Shown here piece by piece: positions 1 through 6,352 of a DNA stretch of 8,210 bases. The notes under the pieces were generated by a model. It was given only the letters and a program-made list of their open reading frames with translations, was not told the DNA's origin and did not search any database. A program made the translations under genes and the position numbers. Source of the stretch: a bacterium (GTDB lineage: Bacteria > Arandabacterota > Arandabacteria > Arandabacterales > Arandabacteraceae). The stretch is from assembly GCA_025774405.1 (NCBI GenBank), contig JALGWB010000083.1, forward strand, positions 1-8,210, written 5' to 3'. The first letter of the stretch is position 1, and every line of letters begins with the position of its first letter.

Positions 1-135
1 GTAGTAGAAACGACCAGACCGACGGTTGAGGGAGCAGTCGAGGCGATGCGGAGAGGTGCCTACAACTATGTATCCAAGCAATCGCCACCTCAGGTCATCC
101 TCGATGCCGCCGCTCATGCGCTTGAGAAGGAACGG
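1..135 (+). other. C-terminal part of a response-regulator receiver (REC) domain
   Basis: The codons from the left edge give a typical last third of a CheY-like receiver: VVETT-PTVEGAVEAM-RGAYNYVSK, followed by a helix and a charged, coiled-coil-like linker running into the NuoE domain. In the family, the Lys of the SK pair (normally KP, here KQ) is the conserved lysine after strand 5, and a Thr/Ser ends strand 4. The phospho-acceptor Asp would lie upstream and cannot be checked. The segment is in the same frame as NuoE without a stop, so it belongs to one polypeptide. Confidence 0.75.
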
Positions 136-648
136 CTGCGAGTGGAAGCCCTGGTGAAGGCACAGGAGAGAAGAGTCCGGTCCATTGATTATCCTGAAAT
201 GGTTGATGAGATTGAACATATTCTTGCCGATAAGGGACACTCTGAAGCAGCCCTGATTTCGTGTCTTCAAGATATCCAGAAAGAGCTCAACTACTTGCCT
301 CAGGATGCTCTGAAACTTGTCGCTGCTAGTGTTGGCGTGAGTCTCCCCCGTGTCTATGCGATCGCCACCTTCTACAAGTCCTTCAGCCTCCGTCCGCGTG
401 GAAGGCACCTGATACATGTGTGTCTCGGGACAGCATGCCACGTTCGTGGGGGAGCCAAGCTCATCGAAAGCTTTGAGCGGGAGCTTGGCGTGCGAACCGG
501 TGGCACGACCTATGACAACCGTTTCACGCTTGAGTCAGTGCGATGTGTGGGGTGCTGTGGGCTGGCACCGGTTGTCATGGTAGATGGTAAGTTTTATGGC
601 AAAGTAACCCAGGAGAAGGTTCCCGAGATTATTCAACGCTATGACTAG
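1..648 (+). CDS. nuoE: Receiver-domain remnant fused to NuoE-like [2Fe-2S] subunit (5' partial)
   Basis: NuoE/BamG/HndA-type thioredoxin-fold [2Fe-2S] subunit that passes electrons to or from the NuoF-like flavoprotein encoded next. The frame is open to the left edge, giving 215 visible residues. About residues 1-45 look like the end of a response-regulator receiver domain (PTVEGAVEAM, then GAYNYVSK with the conserved late lysine, then a charged helix ALEKERLRVEAL). The NuoE domain follows from about residue 63: a helical part (LNYLPQDALKLVA, VYAIATFYKSF), then the cluster cysteines C141 and C146 (CLGTAC, C-x4-C) and C182 and C186 (CVGCC, C-x3-C). The ATG at 46 has no Shine-Dalgarno site and would cut the receiver-like segment, so I read the gene as starting upstream of the window. 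It overlaps the next gene by 8 bases. The NuoE assignment is firm; the receiver fusion is inferred from motifs because the phospho-acceptor region is off the window. Confidence 0.9.
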   Translation, partial: VVETTRPTVEGAVEAMRRGAYNYVSKQSPPQVILDAAAHALEKERLRVEALVKAQERRVRSIDYPEMVDEIEHILADKGHSEAALISCLQDIQKELNYLPQDALKLVAASVGVSLPRVYAIATFYKSFSLRPRGRHLIHVCLGTACHVRGGAKLIESFERELGVRTGGTTYDNRFTLESVRCVGCCGLAPVVMVDGKFYGKVTQEKVPEIIQRYD

Positions 649-2494
649 GAAGGGAAGGCACAAGACGAGTCGTAAGACGAAGGCCAGAGTAGCAAGCAAG
701 ACAATAAGCATCTGCCACGGCACATCTTGCATCGAGGCTGGTTCAGGGCAGCTGGCAGTGGCTTTTGAGGCCGCCCTGCGACGCAAGAGCTTATCAGCTG
801 ATGTCAAAGTGCGACCAGGCAGGTGTACGGGATATTGTCATGTGGCGCCGGTTGTGGCAATTGAGCCTGATGGTATAACCTACGGGAATGTCAAGTTGAG
901 TGATGTAGAAAGGATTATAGACAAGCATGTGATAGGCGGGAAGATCTTAGAAGATCTGCTCGTGCCTGCTGAACCTGCCTATCCCTCACTTCAGCCACTT
1001 AGCGCAACTGGATTTTTCGAGAAGCAAGTTCTCATTGTCATGCGGAATAGAGGCAGGATCGATCCCGAATCGATTGAGGACTACATCGCCAATGATGGTT
1101 ATCAAGCACTGGCCAAAGCAGTCTCGGAGATGAAACCTGAGCAGGTGATCGATGAGGTCAAGCAGGCTGGCCTCAGGGGTAGGGGGGGAGCTGGTTTTCC
1201 AACGGGACTCAAATGGGAGATCTGCAGGCGATCGAAGACTTCCGAAACCAAGTACATTGTCTGCAACGCCGACGAGGGGGATCCCGGGGCCTTCATGGAT
1301 AGAAGTCTACTGGAGTCGGATCCTCACGCTGTAGTCGAGGGGATGATTATCGGAGCTTACGCAATAGGCGCCTCTCATGGTTTTGTTTACGTGAGAGAAG
1401 AATATCCCATAGCCCTTGAGCGTATAGTTGGAGCTACCGAGGCTGCGAGGGACTATGGATTGCTGGGAGAGGGCATCCTCGGCTCTGATTTCTCCTTTGA
1501 TATATCGGTGGTGAGGGGTGCGGGAGCCTTTGTATGCGGTGAAGAGACTGCTCTGGTGGCTTCGATCGAGGGTAAGGATGGTCGACCCAGACCTCGTCCA
1601 CCTTTCCCAGCCGAAAGGGGGCTATGGGGATGTCCAACCAATATCAACAACGTTGAGACATGGGCAAATGTCCCACCGATCATCCTGAAAGGTGGTAAGT
1701 GGTATGCCTCCATAGGAACTGCGAAGAGCAAAGGAACTAAGGTCTTCTCGCTGGTGGGCAAGGTGAAGAACACAGGTCTGATTGAGGTCCCAATGGGGAC
1801 AACCTTGAGGGAGATCATCTACGACATCGGTGGTGGAATTCTCAGGGATAGGAAACTGAAAGCAGTTCAGACTGGAGGCCCATCGGGTGGATGCATACCT
1901 GCTTCGCTCATAGATCTGCCTGTTGATTATGAGGAGCTTACCAAGGCTGGTTCGATTATGGGTTCAGGTGGGCTGATTGTAATGGATGAAGACACATGCA
2001 TGGTTGATGTTGCCCACTATTTTGTGAGTTTCCTCGAGGAGGAGTCCTGTGGCAAGTGCACACCGTGCCGTGAAGGGCTTACTCGCATGAGGGAGATCCT
2101 CGAGAGGATTGTTGAAGGTAAGGGTAAGAGAGGAGATATCGAGCTTCTCGAGGCTCTGGCTCATGTTGTCAAAGATGCCTCACTCTGTGGGCTTGGTGCT
2201 ACAGCTCCTAACCCGGTTCTGAGCACTCTTAAATACTTCCGTGATGAATACGAAGCGCATGTCTATCACAAGCGTTGTCCAGCGAAGGTTTGTAAGGCGC
2301 TGATCGTCTATCGGGTCATCCCTGAGAAATGTACGGGATGCCAGCGGTGCGTTCGTGCATGCCCTGTGGGCGCCATCTCTGGTCCGAGAGCCCAGCCCCA
2401 TAATCTTGATCAGTCACTCTGCATTAAGTGTGGGGCATGCTATGAGGTCTGCAAGTTTGATGCGATAGCAGGCGACGCTATATATGTGGAGTAA
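641..2494 (+). CDS. nuoF: NuoF-like NADH-binding FMN iron-sulfur subunit (BamH/HndC/HydB type)
   Basis: A 617-residue NADH:acceptor flavoprotein subunit, the likely NAD(H) site of the complex. Domains in order: a basic N-terminus; a thioredoxin-like [2Fe-2S] domain (about 20-100) with C25, C30, C62 and C66; the FMN/NADH core (about 165-460) with the glycine-rich FMN motif GRGGAGFPTGLKW (180-192), NADEGDPGAF (209-218) and GAGAFVCGEETAL (293-305); the [4Fe-4S] site SCGKCTPC (C470, C473, C476) plus C516; and a C-terminal 2x[4Fe-4S] ferredoxin (C564/567/570/574 and C594/597/600/604). This layout is longer than complex I NuoF and matches the soluble NADH-linked enzymes: NADP-reducing and bifurcating hydrogenases and BamH. 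The ATG overlaps the preceding stop by 8 bases with no close Shine-Dalgarno site, suggesting translational coupling. All expected ligands are present. Confidence 0.95.
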   Translation: MTRKGRHKTSRKTKARVASKTISICHGTSCIEAGSGQLAVAFEAALRRKSLSADVKVRPGRCTGYCHVAPVVAIEPDGITYGNVKLSDVERIIDKHVIGGKILEDLLVPAEPAYPSLQPLSATGFFEKQVLIVMRNRGRIDPESIEDYIANDGYQALAKAVSEMKPEQVIDEVKQAGLRGRGGAGFPTGLKWEICRRSKTSETKYIVCNADEGDPGAFMDRSLLESDPHAVVEGMIIGAYAIGASHGFVYVREEYPIALERIVGATEAARDYGLLGEGILGSDFSFDISVVRGAGAFVCGEETALVASIEGKDGRPRPRPPFPAERGLWGCPTNINNVETWANVPPIILKGGKWYASIGTAKSKGTKVFSLVGKVKNTGLIEVPMGTTLREIIYDIGGGILRDRKLKAVQTGGPSGGCIPASLIDLPVDYEELTKAGSIMGSGGLIVMDEDTCMVDVAHYFVSFLEEESCGKCTPCREGLTRMREILERIVEGKGKRGDIELLEALAHVVKDASLCGLGATAPNPVLSTLKYFRDEYEAHVYHKRCPAKVCKALIVYRVIPEKCTGCQRCVRACPVGAISGPRAQPHNLDQSLCIKCGACYEVCKFDAIAGDAIYVE

Positions 2495-2500
2495 ACGATA

Positions 2501-3151
2501 ATGGTCAAGCGTGATAGGATCACGATTACGATCGATGGTCGCAGGAGAAAGGCTGAGAGGGGTCAAAGTATACTCGAGGTTGCTCGAGAGGCTGCAATAG
2601 AGATACCAACCCTTTGCTATCATGAATCACTCACCCCCTGGGGATCGTGCCGGCTGTGTGTGGTCGAAGCATCTCAGCATGGTCGAACCAGAGTGGTTGC
2701 CTCTTGTGTTACACCGGCTGAGGATGGCATGGTCATTAAAACCAATACGCAAAGGATAAGAGACATCAGAAGGATGATCATCACCCTGCTTCTTGCGAGA
2801 TGCCCGGGGCTTGCAATACTCAAGAACTATGCAAATGAGTTTGGAATAAAGAGGATCCCATTTGAGAAAGGTGATGAGGATTGTTTCCTTTGCGGGATGT
2901 GTGTCAGGGCTTGTTCAGAAATAGTTGGGATTGGAGCAATCGGTTTCGCCCACCGCGGTGCGAAGACCGAGGTCGAACCCCCCTTCGGATTCGCCTCGAG
3001 TGCATGTATCGGATGTGGAACATGTACCACTATCTGCCCTGCAAGGACTTTGACCCTCGAGAAGGTCTTTGCGAGGCAGACTATGCATCGTGGAAAAGAT
3101 CAAATAGTGGGCAGATGCGTAGTTTGTGAGACTTATTATTCAGGAGCATAG
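2501..3151 (+). CDS. NuoG/HoxU-like small iron-sulfur subunit (BamI-like)
   Basis: A 216-residue electron-wiring subunit resembling the N-terminal third of NuoG, without the molybdopterin-type domain. A plant-type [2Fe-2S] ferredoxin domain (about 5-80) carries C39, C50, C53 and C69. Residues 128-180 hold two [4Fe-4S] motifs, CFLCGMCVRAC (C128/131/134/138) and CIGCGTCTTIC (C169/172/175/179). The His-Cys3 cluster loop of complex I NuoG, expected between them, is missing; only C101 is there (LLLARCPGLAILKNY). A lone CVVC (206/209) sits close to the C-terminus. ATG 2501 has GGAG at 2488-2491, 9 bases upstream. The gene follows nuoF by 6 bases. In the family it would link the NuoE/NuoF module to the Hdr-type subunits. 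The length suits HoxU or BamI-like proteins, so it is not a broken NuoG. Confidence 0.88.
   Translation: MVKRDRITITIDGRRRKAERGQSILEVAREAAIEIPTLCYHESLTPWGSCRLCVVEASQHGRTRVVASCVTPAEDGMVIKTNTQRIRDIRRMIITLLLARCPGLAILKNYANEFGIKRIPFEKGDEDCFLCGMCVRACSEIVGIGAIGFAHRGAKTEVEPPFGFASSACIGCGTCTTICPARTLTLEKVFARQTMHRGKDQIVGRCVVCETYYSGA
3142..3146 (+). promoter_or_regulatory. Shine-Dalgarno site deciding the TTG start of the first HdrA
   Basis: AGGAG lies 6 bases before TTG 3153, which is one base after the stop of the preceding gene. The upstream in-frame GTG at 3126 has no such site and would add nine unremarkable residues, so TTG 3153 is preferred. Confidence 0.65.
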
Positions 3152-3152
3152 G

Positions 3153-4823
3153 TTGGCAAAGCCTGGATCGAAGCGGACAAGAAACATTCCAAAGGTTGGT
3201 GTGATAATTTCCCAGTTCGAGGAGAACCTCAGTAAGACTTTTGATCTTGCCACGCTTGTCAAGAAGGTGAAAAGCAGGGTACAGGTCGCAGATGTTGTTG
3301 TCCAGCCGTATCCGTCGGTGAGGCGCCAGATCCCCGAAATCGCGCGACGGTTCTTGCAAAGAAAGATCAGCAAGGTTGTTGTGGTTGGTTGCAGTGAGCG
3401 GCTTTATGGCAAGCTCTACCGAAGTATCTTCGCAGATTTCAATGTGCCCGGAACAATGATTGAATTTGCCGACATCCTTACGGGACGATCAAAGCAGAGG
3501 CAATTGAGGGCAGATACTGCCACGGCTGTTCGCCTGGTTGATCTGGCTGTTGCACGAGTTCTGGCTGCACGTGAACCCGAGATTATAACAGTTGATATAA
3601 GACCATTGGCTGTCGTTGTTGGGGGTGGTATTGCAGGTATCTCTGCTGCTGTTGCTCTTGCATCACGGGGAATTGAGGTAAAGCTCATAGAGCGGAATCA
3701 AGACCTCGGCGGTCGTCTCAGCAGCCTCAATCGAGTCTTTCCGACATACGCTCCTGCAGAGGAGTTTCTGAAGGGGCAGCTGGAAAACTTAGAGCAAAGT
3801 GGTGTCGATGTCATAACAGGCGTTGAACCTAAGGATCTCAAGGGTCAGATTGGTTCTTATCGACTTGAGCTCTCTAACGGCACCACGCTTGAGTGCGGTG
3901 TAATCATAGTGGCAACTGGGGCGGATCTTTTGGTTCCAACAGGTCTTTTCGGCTATGGAGAAAGGCCAGGGGTCATTACCCAGCTTGACCTCGAAGGTAA
4001 ACTCCTCCGTGAGGAAGACCCTGGCTCCAACATAGTTATGATCCAATGCGTTGGATCGCGGAATGAGGAGAGACCATACTGCTCCAGAATATGCTGTACA
4101 GCCTCAATCAAGAATACCATCACAATCAAGGAACAATATCCGAATGCGCGTATTACAGTGCTTTCAAGAGGTATTGCCGAGTATGCTGGAGATCTTGACA
4201 GAGCCAGGGAGATGGGTGTCGAAATCATCCGCTACTCACCTGAAAGGCCTCCGGTTGTCAGGGAGAATGTTGTCGAGGTCTTCGACGAGATATCTGAGAT
4301 GGAAGCCCACATTCCTTTTGATCTTGTTGTCCTGGCAGTGCCTATGATTCCGTCGGCTTCAAGCATGGAGCTGGCTCGCATTCTTCGAATCCCCCTTGAT
4401 CCCTACGGCTTCATGATCGAGCCCCATTTGCGCATCAGACCTGAGGATCATGCACCAAGGGGGATATTTATCGCAGGTACGGCTCACTGGCCAGCCACAA
4501 TCACCGAGTCAATTATTCAAGGCTACGGAGCCGCCTCGAGAGCCTTTGATCTTATCAAGGCTGGTCAAATCAGGCGTGAAGCTGTTGTTGCGAGAGTCGA
4601 GAGGCTGCTTTGCCGTGGCTGCGGGAGATGTTATGAGGTGTGTGAGCACGGAGCCATTGAGTTGATTGAAGGTGATGATGGAATACGTGAAGCGAAGGTT
4701 GTAGGTATTCACTGTACGAGCTGTGGCGTTTGTGTCTCCGTTTGTCCATCTGGCGCCATGAAGCTGGCTGATAATGCGCCAGATCTGATGAATGCCACGG
4801 TTGATGCCATAAGGGGGGTCTGA
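3153..4823 (+). CDS. hdrA: HdrA-like FAD iron-sulfur protein with cysteine-poor N-terminal half (BamE-like)
   Basis: A 556-residue HdrA-family flavoprotein, the FAD subunit that in Hdr complexes splits electrons between high- and low-potential paths. An N-terminal domain (about 13-110) keeps the HdrA fold pattern (PKVGVIIS, KVVVVGCSERLYGKLY), but only C80 matches the four or five conserved cysteines; a Ser and a Phe stand where the CxC pair should be. The FAD domain begins at PLAVVVGGGIAGISAA (GGGIAG 157-162) and ends near ESIIQGYGAA (452-460). The FPTNDCS-(C/U)-ILxPKM stretch of HdrA is replaced by FPTYAPAEEFLKG (197-209), with no cysteine. The mid-protein CVGSRN-PYCSRICC motif is kept (C299, C310, C314, C315). 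Two C-terminal [4Fe-4S] sites follow: C487/490/493/497 and C521/524/527/531. It may be a structural or relay partner, with true bifurcation left to another HdrA (inference). The stop comes just after a six-G run. Confidence 0.9.
   Translation: MAKPGSKRTRNIPKVGVIISQFEENLSKTFDLATLVKKVKSRVQVADVVVQPYPSVRRQIPEIARRFLQRKISKVVVVGCSERLYGKLYRSIFADFNVPGTMIEFADILTGRSKQRQLRADTATAVRLVDLAVARVLAAREPEIITVDIRPLAVVVGGGIAGISAAVALASRGIEVKLIERNQDLGGRLSSLNRVFPTYAPAEEFLKGQLENLEQSGVDVITGVEPKDLKGQIGSYRLELSNGTTLECGVIIVATGADLLVPTGLFGYGERPGVITQLDLEGKLLREEDPGSNIVMIQCVGSRNEERPYCSRICCTASIKNTITIKEQYPNARITVLSRGIAEYAGDLDRAREMGVEIIRYSPERPPVVRENVVEVFDEISEMEAHIPFDLVVLAVPMIPSASSMELARILRIPLDPYGFMIEPHLRIRPEDHAPRGIFIAGTAHWPATITESIIQGYGAASRAFDLIKAGQIRREAVVARVERLLCRGCGRCYEVCEHGAIELIEGDDGIREAKVVGIHCTSCGVCVSVCPSGAMKLADNAPDLMNATVDAIRGV
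4813..4818 (+). other. GGGGGG run, possible +1 frameshift or slippage site joining HdrA and MvhD frames
   Basis: The HdrA frame reads AGG GGG GTC TGA here. If one G is skipped, it reads AGG GGG TCT GAG ATC GAA and continues straight into the MvhD-like frame. A P-site tRNA-Gly on GGG could re-pair fully after moving one base. The MvhD frame has no ATG, GTG or TTG between its upstream TAA (4810) and codon 18. The options are a programmed frameshift, transcript slippage, a missing or extra base in the assembly, or this run acting as a Shine-Dalgarno site for a non-standard start at ATC 4825. Confidence 0.45.
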
Positions 4824-4824
4824 G

Positions 4825-5238
4825 ATCGAAGCCCGGATTGCAATTATAGCCTGCAAATGGCATCCACTTACAGCTATGGAAAATGCAGCCAGAGATGGCT
4901 TCTCTCTCAGTCCAGGCACGAGCGTCATCCCGGTCAGGTGTAGTGGGCTCATCAAGGTCTCCTTCTTGCTCAAGCTGTTTGCAAAGGGAACGGAAGGAGT
5001 ACTGGTGCTTGGTTGCCTTGAGCAGGACTGCAGGTATTTCAACGGCAGTACAAGATGCGGACAGATAGTCGATGAAACAAGAAAGATACTTGAGCTAGCT
5101 GGTATAGATGCTGCCAAACTCGGTTTCCATCTCATCTCTGAAAGTCAGGGCAAGGAGTTCAAGAAGATCCTTGGCAGGTTTGCAAAACGGGTCGGTAAGA
5201 AGAGGAGGCGTCGTGTCTCTGCGTCAAGCAGTAGATAG
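4825..5238 (+). CDS. mvhD: MvhD-like [2Fe-2S] electron-transfer subunit, non-standard start
   Basis: MvhD/BamF-type subunit, the [2Fe-2S] link that hands electrons from a dehydrogenase or hydrogenase module to HdrA. The frame from 4825 gives 137 residues, the usual size for the family. Recognisable blocks are IAIIACKWH (5-13), PVRCSG (36-41), EGVLVLGCLEQDC (57-69) and a C-terminal LELAGI...LISESQGKEF. Cluster candidates are C10, C39, C64 and C69. At the second position of the usual CNW(C/U) motif stands His13 rather than Cys or Sec. The first ATG (4876) is codon 18 and would delete the first ligand, so the true protein begins upstream. There the only options are ATC 4825 (six bases after the G run), ATT 4837, or entry by frameshift from the preceding hdrA. 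The basic tail KKRRRR is partly forced by the Shine-Dalgarno site of the next gene, which overlaps by 26 bases. Family assignment is solid; the start is uncertain. Confidence 0.8.
   Translation: MEARIAIIACKWHPLTAMENAARDGFSLSPGTSVIPVRCSGLIKVSFLLKLFAKGTEGVLVLGCLEQDCRYFNGSTRCGQIVDETRKILELAGIDAAKLGFHLISESQGKEFKKILGRFAKRVGKKRRRRVSASSSR
5203..5208 (+). promoter_or_regulatory. Shine-Dalgarno site for the HdrD-like gene, inside mvhD
   Basis: AGGAGG ends four bases before GTG 5213 and lies within the last codons of the MvhD-like gene. It selects GTG 5213 over the upstream ATG at 5108, whose extra 35 residues are basic and unlike the family. Confidence 0.7.
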
Positions 5239-6352
5239 GTCACGTGCCTATCTTTGTCTTGAGTGCGGCATATGCACTGGCAGCTGCCCTGTATCTCGTT
5301 TTCACTCCGCATACTCGCCGCGGCTCACGGTGGAGAAGGCACTGCTCTTTGATGAGGAAGAGAGCCTGAGAGATGCCGAAATGTGGGCTTGCCTGACCTG
5401 TGGGACATGTGACATCCGTTGTCCATCGACAGTTGATTTTACAGGGTTCATGAGAAGTTTGAGGGAAAGAGCGAGACAAATCGGTCAAGAAGGTGTCTGC
5501 ACTCATGCAGAGACCATTGAGGCGGTCATTGAGTTGCAGACCTCAGCCCACTACCGGAGATCGACTTCCTGGATGGCGTCTGGTAAGACTGTTGGGAAGG
5601 CAAAATACTATTACTTTGCCGGATGCTTACCATTCCTTGATGTGATCTTTGATGATATTGGATTCGAAGGCAGGCGTATCGGCACATCTGTGATCAGGAT
5701 TCTGAATAGAATAGGCATCACTCCAGCGGTGAGTGAGGGTGAGGTATGTTGTGGTCATGATGCCTACTGGACTGGTCAGACTGAGCTTGTCGAGACTCTT
5801 GCTACAACCAACATCAGGGCAATTCGCAAGACCGGTGCGAAGAAGGTTATTTTCTCGTGTCCTGAGTGCTACTACATGTTCAAGCATGTCTACCCTGAAA
5901 TCGTTGGTGACCTCGGTTTTCAACCTGTTCACATCTTTGATGTCCTCGTTCCTCATCTTGATAGCTTCAAGTTTAAGCCTGTCAAAGCCAAGGTTACCTA
6001 TCAGGATCCGTGCCGCCTTGCTCGAATCGAAGGAGTGATCGATGAGCCAAGACGAGCTCTTAGGGCTCTGCCTGAGATCGATTTCGTAGAAATGCAGCGC
6101 ATCGGAAAGGATGCTGTTTGTTGCGCTTCAAGCAACTGGATTAGCTGCTCAAGGGTCAATAAGCAGATTCAACTTGATCGGCTCGAAGAAGCCATTTCAA
6201 CTGGGGCAAGGACAATGGTCACTGCCTGTCCGAAATGCAATATCCATCTGCGATGTGCTGCAAGGGATGATGAGTGCAAGATCAAGATTGACATAGTTGA
6301 TATTTTTGTTCTTCTTGCGGATCACCTGGGAGGTGGCAAGCGTGGAACCTAG
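5213..6352 (+). CDS. hdrD: HdrD-type subunit: HdrC ferredoxin plus two CCG (HdrB) domains (BamD-like)
   Basis: A 379-residue fusion of HdrC and HdrB, the layout of HdrD and BamD. The HdrC part has two [4Fe-4S] motifs, CLECGICTGSC (C15/18/21/25) and CLTCGTCDIRC (C60/63/66/70). Two cysteine-rich CCG domains follow: C138 with C179-C180 and C216/C219 (GCLPF, CCGHD, SCPEC), then C267 with C303-C304 and C339/C342 (DPCRLAR, CCASSN, ACPKC). In HdrB these domains hold two non-cubane [4Fe-4S] clusters that reduce disulfides. In Bam-like complexes the same fold is thought to be an electron-transfer site. Both sets of ligands look complete. The GTG start is set by AGGAGG. The gene overlaps mvhD by 26 bases and the next hdrA by 11. 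What it reduces cannot be told from sequence: a heterodisulfide, a protein disulfide, or another subunit. Confidence 0.92.
   Translation: MSLRQAVDRSRAYLCLECGICTGSCPVSRFHSAYSPRLTVEKALLFDEEESLRDAEMWACLTCGTCDIRCPSTVDFTGFMRSLRERARQIGQEGVCTHAETIEAVIELQTSAHYRRSTSWMASGKTVGKAKYYYFAGCLPFLDVIFDDIGFEGRRIGTSVIRILNRIGITPAVSEGEVCCGHDAYWTGQTELVETLATTNIRAIRKTGAKKVIFSCPECYYMFKHVYPEIVGDLGFQPVHIFDVLVPHLDSFKFKPVKAKVTYQDPCRLARIEGVIDEPRRALRALPEIDFVEMQRIGKDAVCCASSNWISCSRVNKQIQLDRLEEAISTGARTMVTACPKCNIHLRCAARDDECKIKIDIVDIFVLLADHLGGGKRGT
6328..6334 (+). promoter_or_regulatory. Shine-Dalgarno site for the selenocysteine HdrA
   Basis: GGGAGGT ends seven bases before GTG 6342, within the end of the HdrD-like gene. It favours GTG 6342 (MEPRVAVIGGG) over TTG 6297, which would add a hydrophobic stretch before the FAD motif, and over GTG 6333, which overlaps the site itself. 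Confidence 0.75.

Noticed and set aside
46..48. ATG as the start of the NuoE-like gene
   Set aside because: No Shine-Dalgarno site is seen and it falls within the receiver-like segment, whose motif begins upstream of it.
2501..3151. A truncated full-length NuoG
   Set aside because: Its size and domain content match stand-alone HoxU/BamI-like proteins, and the next gene follows with its own ribosome-binding site; there is no remnant of a molybdopterin-type domain.
3126..3152. GTG 3126 as the start of the first HdrA
   Set aside because: It lacks a ribosome-binding site and overlaps the preceding gene, while TTG 3153 has AGGAG at six bases.
4876..4878. ATG 4876 as the start of the MvhD-like gene
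   Set aside because: It would remove IAIIAC, which matches the family's N-terminal strand and first cluster cysteine.
4509..5135. A 208-codon open frame on the minus strand
   Set aside because: It lies opposite two recognisable genes, has no recognisable motif or start signal, and spans the boundary between them; an antisense shadow.
5108..5212. Upstream extension of the HdrD-like gene from ATG 5108
   Set aside because: The 35 extra residues overlap the MvhD coding region, have no ferredoxin homology and no ribosome-binding site, whereas GTG 5213 has AGGAGG and yields the expected family N-terminus.
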